Source of the DNA: Metallyticus violacea
Taxonomy: Eukaryota; Arthropoda; Insecta; Mantodea; Metallyticidae
Assembly: GCA_030762175.1 (NCBI GenBank)
Contig: CM060846.1
Span: forward strand, 237,706,512-237,770,511
DNA: 64,000 bases
Direction: 5' to 3'
The first letter of the stretch is position 1; each line of letters begins with the position of its first letter. Under the pieces are notes generated by a model, which was not told the DNA's origin, did not search any database, and was given only the letters and a program-made list of their open reading frames with translations. Shown piece by piece: positions 33,311 to 44,994 of this stretch. Made by a program: the position numbers and the translations under genes.

Positions 33311-35204
33311 GTTCTTACTTAGTTCACTTCATACCAGTATGTTGAAACCTTCTATCAATGAAGAAAAGCAAATCTTTAAATCTTCCTTATGCTTTTGCAT
33401 ACATAGTTTTTTCATGCTGTATATTTTAAATTTTTAACAAATCTAGCAAATTCCGATCAGAATATTCATAATTCACAATGTTAATCGAGCATCTTTAATG
33501 TAAGCTAGCAACAAACTGATCATACTATTCACATGTATAAATAACTTATAAATTCAACTGCCATATTCAAATTGTTATGATTGATTGAACTGAATGTGCA
33601 AGCAAAGCATGATGCAAGAGCAGCACAATGTGTCACTGACCTTGACCAGCAGCAGATCATGTGCAGGCATCAGTGGGGAACCCCCCAAATCAAGCCAACA
33701 TGATGCATGTTTTCAAAATGTATAGCAGTAGATAAATTAGGCTATGATAGCATAACCAACTTAATAAATTTGAAGTCACTAAATACTAAGCTAAAATATT
33801 ATAATGGAAGAATAGCAATGTAATTATTCCAGCTCATACAGTAAAGTTTGAATTGATAATAGGAACTCATGAGCATTAGTACTCACAAGCACATTTTTAC
33901 TCGCATGTGGAGAGCACCATGGTTAAGAATAACTGGTCTACATGAATATCTTTCCTCCAGTAGCTGGACAGGACTTTTAAACATGGTGAAACACAAAGCA
34001 AAATGTTGTCCTTTAATTGAAATATAACAATTTGTTAATACAAATCATTTATAAATTGTGATAAATGAAAATAAGCATGTGTTTTATATTCAGATATTCT
34101 CTTCTCATCTAACACACTATAAAGCAGGGACTGTGTAAAAAGGTTTTATAGGAAATACAGAAAACTGAAAGTGCAATTTGCAATGTACAAAGTCATTTTC
34201 ATCCAACCTGTCCCATTCCTGGCAAAGTTATTAATTTCTTTTCACCAAACTTCTGTCACTTCTTGCTGTATAATCTGTAAAATGTAAGTAAAAGATGCAG
34301 TTGGTTTTGAAAAAAGTGTAATAATATTATTAAATAATATTTTGCAGCTAATAATCATTTAAGGGTTATTAACAAATTTTTCAGTTTTACGTACATTCAC
34401 TTCCATCCTGAATGAGTAGAGATGAAACAAGATATCAGCGTAAGCTTGATGTGAACTAAGGCACATATCAGAGGGAGGGGATTAGAATTTGTGGCTGCAA
34501 TGCAGAAACCAGTTGTTTACATCAGAATGCTAGGCAGCTGCATGTATGGTTGATGCGAACTAGTATCTGCATCCATTGTAGCAAGTGTTCATCACTAATT
34601 ATGAGTTATTAAAAATAATATTCTTCGCCACACATGTGCATCCATTTGCTTTAAGAAAATCTTATTATGGAAGATAATTTTAGTATATTATCCTGCATGT
34701 TATGATAATTAAAAATGAAAATAAAAATGTTGAAATATATTCAAATTATGTAATGAAAAATAGATTCTAAGGAATGTAAGTATGTGGAAGGGGAAGAAGT
34801 AAAACATTCAGTTAATTTGGCATTCTCTTGTCAATGGTTCAATCCTTGTGTTATTTGACTCATGAAGACTCAGAAACTTATACCTGAATGTTTGAAGAAC
34901 TGAAGAACTGAAGAACTGATTTTTTTAACAGATATGCATACACATAAGCCAACATCACATCATTGACATTTCACTGTCAACACAGGGACTGGCTGTTTCC
35001 TATTTCTATTAATTTCACTACACATATCCAGGGCTGCATGCCTTCTATCACATATATAGCAACAGATATTATTCTTGGATGCTCACTATATTAATTTTTT
35101 TTTTTATATTCCTGCTTCTTGTCTTTGCTGCAAAATAGAATGAACACTGAACTCAGAAATTCCTAATTTTGTAGCAATTGACTGGTTTCAACACCCAGCT
35201 CTTG

Positions 35205-35470
35205 TAGATACATGCTTTTCTTTTGTCCACCACCATGGCATAGTAGCATGTGAGTTTGTCAACTAGCAGGCCCAGGTTCTATCCTTGGTTGGACATGTTG
35301 CCTGGATATGGTTTTATTCAGGAGTTTTACCCTACTCTAAAAGGCTGAACGCCAGGTAACATTAGATGCTATGGACTACCAGACACATTTGTGTCATCAT
35401 TTGATCCATTCCATTTATCATTTTGAAAGACCTTAGCAGTTGGCAGTGTATTAAACACTTAACAAAAAAC
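35205..35470 (+). mobile_element. SINE-3: tRNA-derived SINE
   Basis: The head has box A-like TGGCATAGTAGCATGTG and box B-like CAGGTTCTATCC with flanking sequence able to form a tRNA-like fold. The body follows (TTTTACCCTACTCTAAAAGG, then TAACATTAGATGCTATGG) and ends GGCAGTGTATTAAACACTTA plus A-rich sequence. Only one copy is in the window, so the family status is inferred from structure. Confidence 0.55.
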
Positions 35471-36041
35471 GTTTTTCATTGCTTGTATTATTACTACATT
35501 TTCCAAATTAAAATTTTTTAATTACTGTAAATTGAACTGAGTCTCTAATCTGCAGAATTACAGTTGTACTGAAGAGAGATCAGTGTTGAAATAACTTCCT
35601 TATCCAACAAAGACATATAAAAGAAGGGAAGGAAGAGCATATTATATCTAACAATATCTAATAAGAGTCTTTAAGGGGCTATGTGTTCTTTGGTACAATG
35701 ACACAAACATTTTCAGACTGAAGTAAACAGATGTCTAAATATAATTGAATATCATATTTTATTGTGTCAGAAATGAGAATGCAATAAGCAACAGGAAACC
35801 CAATATGTCTAAATTATTTAACCAATTTTTTAAAAAAAGTAACAAAATTCAGAGGTAAGATTAAAAATTTATGGTGCTACTGTTTATGTTTTGTTTTTCT
35901 TCACATTTTTGGGGTTTTTAAACTGGGAAACTTGGAGAAGGTGTTCATTGCCTGGCAGATTGAGGCTTCATTCTTTAATACGTCTGGCCTTCCTCTTTTT
36001 TTTTCCATAGCACAATGGGGTATTTTGTCAATCCTGAATTG

Positions 36042-36185
36042 TTGTGGGGAAAGTACCGTAAACTTAGGCCTGGAACTTTTCCTTCCTTAAAAAAAATCCT
36101 TTCCCAATATACCATTTCATATATCATCAGTGTCCATAGCCTGTGGTGCCTCAGTAGTAAAAACAGGCATTAAACACTATTAAAA
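36042..36185 (+). mobile_element. SINE-1 copy 3, 5'-truncated, 12-bp TSD
   Basis: Only the 3' part of SINE-1 is present, from TACCGTAAACTTAGGCCTGG to the ATTAAACACTATT end. It is flanked by AATCCTGAATTG (36030-36041 and 36186-36197). Truncation with an intact duplication is typical of LINE-driven insertion. Confidence 0.9.
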
Positions 36186-37059
36186 AATCCTGAATTGCAG
36201 CTGTAAGTAACTTGTTTCTTGATTAAAATGGAAGCCTTATGATTTGAGTTGTGACATAATAAAATCATAAAATGCTATAAGATAAATTGTTCTGTTAAAG
36301 TCATTTCAAAATGAATTACAGTAAAGTGGTGGGTGCATGTTGTGTTTTTGGCATGTTTTATTTACTCCTCTCTTTTTAAAATGTTTAACTTTGATGCTTT
36401 TTACCTACTGCATTCAAAATATACATTTAGCAAATTAATAATAGTACAATTAACAAAGAATGTTAGCAGAAGCATGATATAGTTTCATAAATTTTTCCAG
36501 TGTTACAGTGGATCTCACCAGTGCATTAACTTCTAGTTTAGGTTATCTTTGTGTGACATTTTCAAGTTCTATAAAAATAGATACCAGGCTTTAGAATCCT
36601 AAGTGGTGGTCAATGAAGACAGTGTTTTTTTGTTGGTGGTAATTGTAGCCTTAGTAATTGTCTTAGTAATCATATTTATTTCTTTGTACTTTAACAGATA
36701 CTAATTCAATTAAATTATTATGAAGTGCAGGTGAAAGTACAATATATTATTTAAAAGCAATGTATCAACTGTTTTTAATTGGTATAATCCAAAAAGTCTA
36801 ATTGTGATGAACAACTGGTTAGGGAGCTTCATATGTAATGCCACTTTTTTTTTTGTGCTTTGTAAAGTTACCAGTGTTTTCCATTCTTTTAATTTTTAAG
36901 TTTATTTTGCATACATTATAGTTCAACTAGAGATCTGATGGCAGAAAATAAATATTAACAATTCATTTTTAGCTTTAACCCTAATACTTTGCAACTCAGG
37001 AAGCTCATTTTCTTACATCTAACTGGTTTTATGTTTAAGCCGACTTCAGCTCCATATTG

Positions 37060-38134
37060 CAGGACATACCTGTATTTTGTTAAAACAGAATTGAAAATAA
37101 CTTAACATGTCCTCATCTAATGGCTTGTGTTGGACGTAATTTGGATAGCTTTCTTTCAGAATGGTGTAGGGCAGAGATATTGGTGGTATTTTGGAGAGTA
37201 TTGGCTCACTTCTTACATTAGCAGTTCATTATTTGTTTGGTTCTTTCCGATTGTGCATTAAGCAGTTGTGTAAATGCCCACTTAGTGTAGATGTGAGCAC
37301 TTAAAAATCAGCAGTGTCTTTTATGGATTTTTTTCTTGAGTGTTTGCAATATTGATTCTTTGCCCTTGACTTTCCTTCTGTTTGCACATGTACTGTGGAA
37401 AATTGCCTCTGTTCTGATTTCATATTTATAAATTTATTCATGGTGAGCTTTTCTAACAGTTTGATTGGTTGGTAGAGTTTTGTGCCTTTATTAGCAAGTG
37501 GAACTGCTGTTTCACCCCCCACTACTTCTACTTGAGAATGTATCCATTGGAACATGATTGTTTGTAAGTTAGTTGGGGTTTTAATGATCTTTATTTTATG
37601 CATGGTCTTTGTCAGAAATTGAAAAGTTTATGGTACAGCTTGAATTGCTGATTTGTAGTCTAATAGGAATTTGCTGTTTGGAATTTGTTTATTATCTGTA
37701 AGAGCATAAAGTATTACATGTTTTTCTGATGTGAAGAGTGATTGTTCAGCTGACATGTAATAGAAGAGTGTAGAATAAATGTCTGCACATGTTTCTTCTT
37801 GATTAATTATTGATCCATCAGTGTGTGTGCATGTGCCTGCGTGTATGTGCGTGTTTTATCATTAGGCTTTTTAATGTAAGTTGTCTTAGTTCTTCAGGAG
37901 GGGAGTTTTGTTTCTGTACATATTCTATAAGACTGAGGTGGGGCAAAACAGAGCTAATCTCATTTATTTAAATATCTATTTGATATGGAATAGGCTATTG
38001 ATTTTAATGTGAGTTGTCTTAGTTCTTCAGGAGGGAAATTTTGTTTCTGTACATCTCTTATAAGACTGAGATGAGGCAAAACAGAGTTAATTCTCATTTA
38101 TTTAAGTATCTGTTTGATATGGAATAAGGGGCTT
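37060..38134 (-). pseudogene. LINE ORF2 fragment with RNase H (family B), minus strand
   Basis: On the minus strand this encodes PPEELRQLTLK (about 37900), DGSIINQEETCADIYSTL (about 37820-37770, the first RNase H Asp), FTSEKHVILYAL (Glu region) and FLLDYKSAIQA (second Asp region, about 37670-37635). An open stretch at 37603-37301 follows with TIMFQWIHSQVEVVGGETAV and LANKGTKLYQP, equivalent to the WIPSHVGIxGNExAD block; the catalytic pattern is degraded. It is related to the + strand fragment at 32080-33310. Confidence 0.75.
37869..38134. repeat. 133-bp tandem duplication in LINE family B
   Basis: Two copies start at 37869 and 38002 (TTTTAATGT.AGTTGTCTTAG). Both run through TTCTTCAGGAGGG, TTTTGTTTCTGTACAT and GGCAAAACAGAG. 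The duplication covers the linker between reverse transcriptase and RNase H of the minus-strand LINE. Confidence 0.85.
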
Positions 38135-38388
38135 TATAACAACAGTCTTAGTTCAGAACCATCTTATTTTCATAAAATTTATCACATTTATTAATGTGTT
38201 CATTGTTTTGCATAACAACGTTCTAAATACATCTACTCTGCTTAACTTATTAACATTTGTTGAAGCACACAATAAAATTTGAAATGAACGTTTACTTATG
38301 AGTAATTTATGCTTTACACATAATTGAATCCCTTTGTAATATCTTTGTAAATGTGTAAAATATTAATTATATTATTTTTTTCCCTCAG

Positions 38389-38462
38389 TGTCCAACAAAT
38401 GGCTTCATGAAAGAGGTCAGGAATTCAAGAGGCCTTGTGGAATAACAGAAGATGCTGATTGA
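38389..38462 (+). CDS. P4HA: P4HA terminal coding exon
   Basis: This is the last coding exon of P4HA. It follows a polypyrimidine tract and CCCTCAG acceptor ending at 38388. Its first two bases complete a split Val codon (G at 20006 plus TG here), giving KWVSNKWLHERGQEFKRPC across the junction, a near-universal P4HA C-terminal signature. The Cys of KRPC matches human Cys511, the partner of the HAAC cysteine in the preceding exon. The tail GITEDAD is followed by TGA at 38460-38462. There is no KDEL-type retention signal, as expected, because the alpha subunit is held in the endoplasmic reticulum by protein disulphide isomerase (the beta subunit). Together the four exons encode 176 residues, about the C-terminal third of a typical P4HA of roughly 530-550 residues. 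Confidence 0.96.
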
Positions 38463-39231
38463 CTGATATTTCGTGTTCACAGTGTGCAATAAGTAATCAC
38501 AAATACTTCATACAGAATATGAACAAAAATATTCTGTATTGTTCTCTTATATCATAATTGTTGAGAAAGACATGTCTTAGCATAGTGATGCAAATATAAA
38601 TAGTGCCATATGGGAACAGGATTAAATGAACTATTTTGGGATTGTCTTTTTTATCCTCCTTTTTTTATAATGAAATCTAAACCATTACTGTAAACTTTAT
38701 ACTTTAGATCACATTAATCTACAACCATCAAATTGGGTTTTGAATTAATGTATTATAATTACTTTGAATGTAATTATACTACATTATAATATGCTGTATT
38801 ATTACATTGAAATGATTCTGTTTAGAGATGTAATGTGGTGATCTTAAAAGGAAGCATAAAATTAATGTAGAGAAATACAATTACTGGGTAATAGCTTGAA
38901 ATGATGTACCTAAATTTAATACTAAGCTCTATATTATTTTAGGTGAAGATATATACTAATTTTATGAAAATACTGATATATAAGCATACACTGTTAAGAG
39001 ACATGTGTTCTCAGTCAGTTAAAGCATAAAATTAGATAGTTGATAGTATAATTCATTTTAAAGATTGCTTTACAATACTTTTTTGCTGTTCACAGGGAGA
39101 AACTTAGAGCCCAAATCTAGTGTGATTAAATAATTTCCTGCAATGCTATCATCTATTATTTAGAACTACTGTATAGATGCAGTCCTGAACACCATGCTAT
39201 CACATTCTAAACTTAATGAACTGCTGAATTT

Positions 39232-39237
39232 AATAAA
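39232..39237 (+). terminator. Candidate poly(A) signal 1
   Basis: This is the first perfect AATAAA seen after the P4HA stop, about 770 bases downstream. Further AATAAA hexamers lie at 39594-39599, 39678-39683 and 39794-39799, so alternative polyadenylation is possible. Usage is inferred. Confidence 0.4.
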
Positions 39238-39593
39238 GTTATTCTTGTAGGCAATTATCCATTGCTGCAGAAGAACAATAGGGAAAATTTAAGCATTAAA
39301 GTTTCCTTGATATCTGTTTGTCATTATGTTGTGCTTGGTTGTCTTAACATTTATAATGTCAGTGTTTGAATAAGTACTCATGCAGCAAAGAAATACATGA
39401 AGTCTGTATATTAATGAGGCCATGTAATCCAGTTTGGTAAAGTTAAAAGTAACAAAAATGTGTAGTACTTCCAGATCTTACTGCTCCTATGTATACTTTG
39501 TATAACAGCTTTCTGGTACTTTTTATCTTCTGCAGTAATGTGATTGCTTCTCATGTTTAATATGTTGGATATGCACTTCATGGAATTTACTTT

Positions 39594-39599
39594 AATAAA
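39594..39599 (+). terminator. Candidate poly(A) signal 2
   Basis: A second AATAAA hexamer downstream of P4HA, in a run TTTAATAAAA. It is followed within 100 bases by another AATAAA, forming a loose cluster that could mark the distal transcript end. Confidence 0.35.
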
Positions 39600-39799
39600 A
39601 CAGCATATTCACATATATAGCAATGAATCATCCTGATTCAAGTCCTTGTTAAGCTTTGCATTGTGCTATACAGTGGTAATAAAATGTAATATATAATTAT
39701 CTTTTTTTATTTGTTTATTCCAGGTTAATAATATTTATGTAATTTGGAATTTCAACAATCTGTAAAAGATATAAAAGCATGGCATTTGTGAAAAATAAA

Positions 39800-41060
39800 T
39801 TATATGGCATTTTTATTATAAGACTAGAATTTGTTGATAATTTGTTCACATACCTCCTTTTTATACAACTCTTTAAAACTCAGAATCACCACATTTGAAC
39901 ATGTTAATATAGAAATGATACATTTACGTGATCATTGAGTATGTTTTTATATTATTTCTTATGCACAGAAATTAGGTTAAAGCATTATCACTCAATTTGT
40001 AGATAATAAAGCAGCATAAAATTTCTCCTATGTCAAGGAATTAGGTATCTTATATGTGTAAGATAGTTTTGCTCATTCATTGCAACATTTTTCTTGCAAT
40101 TTGAAGGATGGATGAGAGAAAATCATAAGTTATTTATTTCTACACTTATGTGACATTTTTCATAAATATAATTGCTACTTCTTTAATACCAAGTTAAAAA
40201 AAAAATTCTTCCATTTAATGTAGAGCTATTCTTTCATTGCTTCTTGACAAGTTTAGTGCAACTGCAGGATGTGTATAAAAATACAACATTGTTTTCTGCA
40301 CACTGAAAAGATAAAAGGTTGATGAACTCTGAATCAACTAAGCATGGAGATGAGGCCATCAGTAATGGTAAATGTGTGTATAACACTTTAAGAACATTTG
40401 TTGCTGACAATGTACTTGGGCAATATTACATGTGTAAAGGTATAATATGAAATAATCGAAAATAGGACTACCTGTAATGGAAAGTACATCAGTACAGCCT
40501 TGACTTGTCACATCACCAGAATTCTCCAAAAGTTTCATATGAGAGAACCAGTCTAGGTATCTCTGGAGGGACGTAGCAAAATATATGTACCATTATCAGT
40601 CATATTTTAGCAAGTGACCCTAATACAGCCAAGTAGAATTACTTTTTCAATGTTTTAACAATTATACATAATATATTAAATTGCATAATTTAGACCTGTC
40701 TACTAATAATGCTGCTAACAAACAGTAATCCATTATTAAATATAGCATAAAACATACCTAACCAGCACTACAGTCTAAAAATTTATATTTGTTCATATTA
40801 TCAGCTTGGTTATTATTCATAAATGTTTATACTTCTAATTTACACAGTTTCCCAAAAATATGTTACTTTGTAGTTTATGTGTGTGTGTGTGTATATATAT
40901 ATACACACACATACACACACACACACACATACATGACTATTTAATGTCTCTACACTTTTATTCCTTTACGTTTAATGAAATAATGCTCTTCCTTTCCTTT
41001 TGAAAACATTTTCTGCTAATATTAGGGCTATTTTCTTTTTTTCAACTTTCAATCCCTCTG
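39800..41060. other. Intergenic AT-rich stretch
   Basis: No gene or transposon protein was recognised. It contains a palindromic dinucleotide microsatellite at 40879-40933. Confidence 0.6.
40879..40933. repeat. (GT)n(AT)n(AC)n microsatellite
   Basis: GT repeats pass into TA and then CA repeats, so the tract is self-complementary and could form a hairpin. Confidence 0.95.
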
Positions 41061-41219
41061 CTAGGTGACCAAAATATGGAGGCGGATCTGTGCACTGTGG
41101 TACTGCACTACTGCCACACCATAATGTCTACCAAGGCCAAGTTCAATACATCAATTGGAACTGAACTACAGGCACTTCAACATGGCAGGCATGACTGATT
41201 TTCCTGTCAAGTGGAAGTT

Positions 41220-41660
41220 GTGATGCATCATTCATTTTCTACAGGCAGAAGGGAATAGCGCAACAGAAATTTGTTGCAAAATGAGCCATGTTTATGATGC
41301 AAATTGTATGATGAATGGGGTAGGAAATTTAAAGAAGGCCGAACTGATGTTTATGAAGGTGGACAAGGATGCAGACCTGTTGATAGTGAGGACCTTGTTC
41401 AATGAGTTGATCAAGTGATTTGAGAGAGACAGGTTTACCATCAGTAAGTTGTCTGTGAAATTTCCAGACATTTCAAGGTCAGCTTGTTGTTACAGAACAC
41501 CTACACTATCAAAAATTTTGTGCATGCTGGGTTTCCAAAAACACTTATCTCTATATGCTAGCGGCAACCTTATATAAAGAGGGTATTGGTAAGCTTGTCT
41601 ATTGATATGACAGATTCCTTAATCTTCACGGTGACTATGTGAAAAAGTAACTGTGACTGT
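41220..41660 (+). pseudogene. Second mariner-like transposase relic, catalytic core missing
   Basis: N-terminal mariner sequence is spread over frames: EWGRKFKEGRTDVYEGGQ (about 41310-41365, cf. WVRxFKEGRTxVHDEPRSGRP), then DSEDLVQ, then FTISKLSVKFPDISRSA (about 41430-41485). Soon after comes HGDYVKK (about 41620), which resembles the NGDYVEK C-terminus. The catalytic D,D34D region between these is absent, so this is an internally deleted copy. Terminal repeats were not identified. Confidence 0.7.
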
Positions 41661-41699
41661 ACCTTGACTCCTGGTAATAAAACCATTTTGTGATTCATA

Positions 41700-44430
41700 T
41701 TGTCTTTTTGTTATGCCCCATCAGAGGTTGGAAAAAGAAAGCCCTTGTACTTATTCTGTCACTGCATTACATTTTCTCTGCTAACACCACAATCATTGGT
41801 TAGACTTTCTGTCTTATACATTCAGACCATCATATCTTCTCCATAAAAATGTTTACTCAAGGCTCACAATTTAGTTTTTTATGCAGTGGCAATTACTCCA
41901 TTTAGGAAGTAAGGAATTTCCTACACTTGGTATTTGCTTGCAGAAAAAATGGGCAATTATTTTTTGTAAATAGATATTTCGTAATATATGAGCCATCTTA
42001 TGCTATACCTGTCATGAAAGTATACGTAGCTTTCCTATAAATGTTTTTCATGTAGAGCTTTCACAATTTGTTGGCATTATAGAAAGGTTGTGGGGGCAGG
42101 AGAGGCATGGATCATTAATGTTCTTTTTGAGCAGCTTGTAGGAAGTCCCTAGATTTCCTCATCAGCTATGACTACGACAGAGAAAAGAGATTGTATTCTC
42201 TACTTTAAAGTTTCTTGAAGGTTGACAGACCCTATAAGTCTTAACAGCCTCCAAATACTACTACTAAACAAATGGAAGGTTCTTTTGTCAAAATAAGGAG
42301 AGGTGTGAGATGAAATATATTGGATTTAAGATTTATTTGCAAGAAAGTTTTCCGACTAATTGGGCAAGACATAAGGATTCTGAATGAAAATCTAATACAC
42401 CTACATAATATTGACGTATCAGCTCGGATATCAGATTTCGAAAAAATGTCAAATTTGAAAGCCTACAAAAGGGACCATAAGTTCCTTATCTCAAAATGCT
42501 TATCTAGAACCACTCCATAATACTTGCAATTTGTGTGATTAAATTCTGGGACAGCTTGTATATGGTGTATGGATTACATATATGTACACATTTATACAGT
42601 GTATTTTACATTGTATACAGTGATTAAAAATATTAATACTAATTGAAACATAGAACTAAAATGGCAGCAATGGGAGGAAGGACTTGGTGGCAAAACCAGG
42701 TACTAAAAGATGTGAAGTGTTGTGGGAAAGATTTAGTGGCAAAACTATTAACTAAAAACTAGTTGGATTAAAGAAATATGAGAGATGTTGGGAATAGATG
42801 TGATGCAAAAATAGGAACTAAAAACATTAGGTGTTGGGGTAAAGACTTGGCAAATTGGTAAACTAAATACTACATACACTTTGTTGAAAAAAAGATAAGC
42901 TGCTGGTGATGGGGGGGGGAGACGTTTAACGCTGCAAAGTAAGATGTTACGATAAAAATGATTATCCAATGTTGATATACATTTATAAACAAACAAAAAT
43001 AACATGTGATAGCGGTAAAAATGTAAGCAAAGAGATGTAAATAATATTTTGACTTATCGTAATTTGACTTGGAGGTGCATTTATTACGAGTGCCTATCAA
43101 CTACGGTGGAAAACTGATTGTGTAAAGAGTAGCATCATGGCTGCCGGAAATAAGTTGTGTTGCATAACCTAGCGGTGAAGACTCGAGCTACGTTTTTGCA
43201 CCTTGTAGGTTTACTGTAAACAACTTCAAGTTCTTATGACATCACACCGCTATTAATAAAAAGCAAGTTCAAGCCTGTAGAGTACTAAAATATTTTAACT
43301 TCCTTATGATCAATTGCGACTTTTAGAAATAAGCCTACAAAGTAGCACAAGGACGCCTAACAGATTTACTGCAAACAGCCTCAAAGTAATATGACATCAC
43401 ACTGCTATCTATAGTCTGGCGGTCAAGAGATGGAGACAGAAATGCGAGAGAGACTTGGACTGTTTATCTGCGCACTTACGATTGTATGAGATACCCATGT
43501 TGTCACACGAATGAAGACCTCTCAGACTCATATCTTGCAATCCCGTTGGACTTCTAACTATGGGCGGGTACATGACAACACAGTTGATTTCTATCGACCT
43601 TATCGTACATGGGCATAGCGAGGAGAGTAGAAAATGTTTACGTAGCATATTCCTCATGCTTTCCTTCTCATCGCTAGACAATACGTGACTGCTGGATGTA
43701 TTGCATACTCTAGCAGTTGATGGTAGAAATAGTAGGTAAAATATACGTGATGGTGGAAATTAGAATGGTGAAAAAATAAGCGTTCCAAACTTGGCTAAAC
43801 TTGTCCTACCTGACTGTTTCCGTTAATACAATCACACTCTCTCCATTAACTATGAACTTGTGTGAACAAATAAACAAAATTTCCGATAGATTGAAATTGT
43901 CTTACGTAATTGTCCCTAAATATGATCACCTACATTCTCTGCATTAGCAATGGCATTATGTGAACAGATAAAATTGCCGATATGTCGTTATTTCAGTTGC
44001 TTTGTAAACCTAGTGTATCACACAAAGACATAAGCATCTTACACAACATTTTTCCTTTCTGGAAGCAATTTGCATTGCACATTATGTAGATTAGATAGCC
44101 TGATGTTCTCGCTATGGGTATGAGTTTTTAATTTTCAGCTACATTATAGACGGTACTATGTAGTAATTGAATGGCAATGTAGTTCAAACACATGTCTGTT
44201 TTCATTTATGCATTTACCCGCATTCAGATTTGATTTTATAATTGCTTTTTAACTAATAATCTAACTTTTTGTCAATGTTACCAACAAATATTTGCAAATT
44301 TATAATATATCGAAATATTATTTGAGCTTTGAAAGAATAACGTTATATAGATTTAAAAATGATTAGTTTTTGTTTATAAAAGTAAATCAAACAGTAAACT
44401 ATTTTGTGTTTGTAATGTAACATATTTTCT
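41700..44430. other. Intergenic stretch
   Basis: No gene was recognised. It holds a 47-bp-type minisatellite (42653-42870) and a diverged direct duplication near 43207 and 43359 that shares ACTG.AAACA..CTCAA-like sequence and TATGACATCACAC.GCTAT. An open frame at 43681-43409 (minus) has no motif I know. Confidence 0.5.
42653..42880. repeat. Degenerate minisatellite, about 47-bp unit
   Basis: Unit starts (.ACTAAAA) lie at 42653, 42700, 42749, 42814 and 42860, giving spacings of 47, 49, 65 and 46. Units share TGTTGGG.AAAGACTTGG and GGCAAAAC. Confidence 0.7.
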
Positions 44431-44438
44431 TAAACGTT

Positions 44439-44718
44439 TATTTTTTTTATTAGTGTTTAACGCCCGTTTTTACTACTGAGGCACCACACGTGGTGTACAC
44501 TGACACACGAAATGATAAATTGGGAAAGGATATATTTTTTTTAAATGAAGGAAACGTTGCATACCTAATTTAGGGTACCTTCCCGGCATTTGCCATTTAT
44601 GAGGACTGAGGAATATCTGGAAAAAACCTCAGTCAGGGAGGACGGTCCTGGCGGGATTCGAACCCCAGACCTCCCGCTCAAGAGTCCGTGCCATAACGAT
44701 CTCGGCCACCGTGGCGGT
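44439..44718 (-). mobile_element. SINE-1 copy 4, full length
   Basis: A complete minus-strand SINE-1. The head reads CCGCCACGGTGGCCGAGATC with box A, and GGGTTCGAATCCCGCC is a near-perfect box B. The 3' end is GTAAAAACGGGCGTTAAACA. It is flanked by TTAAACGTT (44430-44438 and 44719-44727). This is one of the best preserved copies and could retain RNA polymerase III promoter activity. Confidence 0.93.
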
Positions 44719-44939
44719 TTAAACGTTGATGTTCTTTGCTAATGTTAAAATAAAAAAAAAAAAAATCGAATTCAACGTTAATGTTGCTTTCAATATATAA
44801 AAGCAAACCAAAAAGGGAAATTAATTTGGTTCAGAATATCTTTTTTGAAAGCCCGTTTTTTGCAGCATTAATGGTTGTAAACCTTTTACGATTTCAAAGT
44901 TAATATATTATGTAAGTTTGCAAAGGATAAATGAATTAT

Positions 44940-44994
44940 CTTCTTCTTCTTCTTCTTCTTCTTCTTCTTCTTCTTCTTCTTCTTCTTCTTCTTT
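44940..44994 (+). repeat. (CTT)n microsatellite
   Basis: An almost pure CTT run of about 55 bases. Confidence 0.97.

Larger units (their letters stand above)
26512..33935 (-). mobile_element. hAT element, 7.4 kb, with nested insertions
   Basis: The ends look like a hAT pair. The left end starts TAGGGGCTCTCAACC; the right end, reversed, starts CAGTTATTCTTAACC. Both resemble the CAGTGGTTCTCAACC type and carry subterminal GTGAGTAC motifs. Flanks GTCTACAA (26504-26511) and GTCTACAT (33936-33943) agree at seven of eight bases, the expected 8-bp target duplication. Transposase remnants on the minus strand sit near the left end (27865-26630). Inside lie a hammerhead-like hairpin, a second hAT relic on the + strand, a SINE with its own duplication, a possible LTR and a LINE fragment. 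Because the nesting is deep, the true original length must have been much shorter. Confidence 0.65.
20007..38388 (+). other. P4HA intron, 18.4 kb, nested transposons
   Basis: This is the largest intron in the window. Individual elements are listed separately. Stretches without anything I can name are 20010-21770, 22100-23590 (with a charged unassigned open frame at 22852-23067), 25440-26100, 33945-35200 and 35480-36030. Confidence 0.85.
38463..39800 (+). other. P4HA: P4HA 3' UTR and downstream flank
   Basis: AT-rich non-coding sequence follows the P4HA stop codon. No tandem repeat or transposon protein was seen here, unlike the introns. The length fits a long insect 3' UTR. The end cannot be fixed from sequence alone because several AATAAA hexamers occur. 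Confidence 0.6.

Noticed and set aside
34106..34121. CATCTAACACACTAT motif identical to the arm of the 27.4-kb hairpin
   Set aside because: Only about 15 bases are shared and no core or second arm is present, so it may be chance or a tiny remnant.
43409..43681. Minus-strand open frame of 90 codons
   Set aside because: No family recognised and no gene context; it lies in a region with a diverged direct duplication.
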